Assembly: GCA_002479455.1 (NCBI GenBank)
Contig: DLNB01000046.1
Location: 1 to 6,567, forward strand
DNA: 6,567 nt
From: Acetothermia bacterium UBA7521
GTDB taxonomy: Bacteria > Bipolaricaulota > Bipolaricaulia > Bipolaricaulales > Bipolaricaulaceae
Direction of reading: 5' to 3'
Below, in pieces: positions 6,035 through 6,567 of the stretch; the stretch's first letter is position 1; each line of letters begins with the position of its first letter. Made by a program: the position numbers and the translations under genes. Under the pieces are notes generated by a model. It had not been told where the DNA came from and did no database searches. It worked only from the letters and a program-made list of their open reading frames with translations.

Positions 6035-6358
6035 ATGAACAAGGGAGAACTGGTAGACCGGATTGCCCAGCGGACTGGGCTTACGAAAAAGGATGCTCGG
6101 AAGTCGCTCGATGCCACGATTGACATCATCACGGAGAGCATCGCGGGGAACGAAGAGGTCTTGCTGACGGGGTTTGGGAAGTTCGAGGTGCGAACCCGGA
6201 AGCAGTCTCAGCGCATCAATCCGCAGACGCAACGGCGGATCATGGTGCCGGCGAAGGTGGTTCCGGCGTTCAAGCCGGGAAAGAACCTGAAGACCCTCGT
6301 GGCCAAGCGCTTGAAGGCAATCGATCAGCGCGGCCAGCTTACGGTGAAGAAAGGCTGA
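6035..6358 (+). CDS. HU-family DNA-binding protein (nucleoid protein)
   Basis: The 107-residue protein belongs to the HU/IHF family of small dimeric proteins that bend and compact DNA. The N-terminal helices (MNKGELVDRIAQRTGLTKKD), the GFGKFEVRTR strand (46-55) and the DNA-contacting arm with N62-P63 (RINPQTQRR), whose proline usually wedges between base pairs, are all present, followed by PAFKPGKNLK (77-86). Most HU proteins end near residue 90; this one has about 17 further residues rich in K and R (KRLKAIDQRG...). No IHF-specific feature settles the subgroup, so HU is the cautious call. The ATG at 6035 has a strong G-rich ribosome-binding site (GGGAGGGGG) about seven bases upstream and its own promoter. 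Confidence 0.96.
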   Translation: MNKGELVDRIAQRTGLTKKDARKSLDATIDIITESIAGNEEVLLTGFGKFEVRTRKQSQRINPQTQRRIMVPAKVVPAFKPGKNLKTLVAKRLKAIDQRGQLTVKKG

Positions 6359-6378
6359 CGCTCGTCGTCAGGGGAGAG

Positions 6379-6407
6379 GTGGGCGGCTGTTTCGTGCAGC
6401 CGCCCAC
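6379..6407 (+). terminator. Possible transcription terminator hairpin after the HU gene
   Basis: GTGGGCGGCTG (6379-6389) and CAGCCGCCCAC (6397-6407) are exact reverse complements, forming an 11-base-pair GC-rich stem with a seven-base loop, 20 bases after the HU stop codon. The position suits a terminator. The sequence after it (GCTCAATTGT) has no proper T-run, so intrinsic termination may be inefficient, or the hairpin may instead protect the 3' end of the mRNA. Confidence 0.6.
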
Positions 6408-6567
6408 GCTCAATTGTACGGCCGGTTCGAGGAGGTGGCACCGCACCATCTCTACCGAACGTGGTGCAGTAACGCGCGCGGATTCCGCACAAAGCAACTC
6501 GACGCTGCCTCGGTGTCAACCGCCGCGCCAACGCAGGGGAAACCGTTCAAACAGTGTAACCCGAACC

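Noticed and set aside
5439..6038. 199-codon plus-strand frame spanning ssb, rpsF and the promoter region
   Set aside because: It is opposite two conserved genes and crosses both divergent promoters up to the HU start.
6325..6531. 68-codon minus-strand frame at the right end
   Set aside because: It overlaps the HU gene end and the 11-base-pair hairpin, starts with TTG without a ribosome-binding site, and shows no familiar motif.
6348..6567. Plus-strand frame open to the window edge after the HU gene
   Set aside because: Seventy-three codons without a stop, but no convincing start or ribosome-binding site, and it reads through the terminator-like hairpin. In GC-rich DNA this length is expected by chance; the sequence beyond the window would decide.
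6420..6567. Possible tRNA or other structural RNA, suggested by GGTTCGA and ACCGCACCA
   Set aside because: The T-arm cannot be formed around GTTCGA (no C at the closing position), and no acceptor or anticodon stem could be found on either strand.

Overview
The window is GC-rich bacterial DNA with closely packed genes. It combines a core ribosomal/replication operon on the minus strand, a divergent DNA-binding protein gene on the plus strand, and insertion-sequence debris at the left end. No plasmid, phage or CRISPR signature is visible. The species cannot be named. A long serine hydroxymethyltransferase (SHMT)-GcvT fusion of this kind suggests a deep-branching anaerobic or thermophilic lineage; from memory and unverified, Bipolaricaulota/Acetothermia and some Chloroflexota carry similar fusions.

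Left end (1-570): the first codons of an IS3-family OrfA run off the window edge on the minus strand. The element's terminal repeat appears to begin at about position 91, inside an IS630-family transposase gene, which keeps only its helix-turn-helix N-terminal half. The upstream end of the IS630 element lies against the stop codon of the next gene.

Main operon (571-5932, minus strand): a strong sigma-70-type promoter (5904-5932) drives rpsF (S6), ssb (single-strand binding protein) and rpsR (S18). Two more genes follow with gaps of only 14 and 9 bases: a two-domain protein with a nucleotidyltransferase-like N-terminus and unknown function, and a 1075-residue fusion of SHMT (GlyA) with the glycine-cleavage T protein (GcvT). 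Between the two enzymes lies a third segment that aligns with the N-terminal part of the GcvT domain in the same chain but lacks the catalytic aspartate pair. I infer that the fusion couples two tetrahydrofolate-dependent reactions of glycine/serine one-carbon metabolism, and that its co-transcription with ribosomal genes ties one-carbon supply to growth.

Right end (5974-6567, plus strand): a near-consensus promoter reads the opposite way into an HU-family nucleoid protein gene with a short basic C-terminal tail. A hairpin that may be its terminator follows. The last ~150 bases hold no gene I can support.

The most notable features are the three-part SHMT / GcvT-like remnant / GcvT architecture, the unusual extension of the rpsF-ssb-rpsR operon, and the nested insertion sequences beside it.
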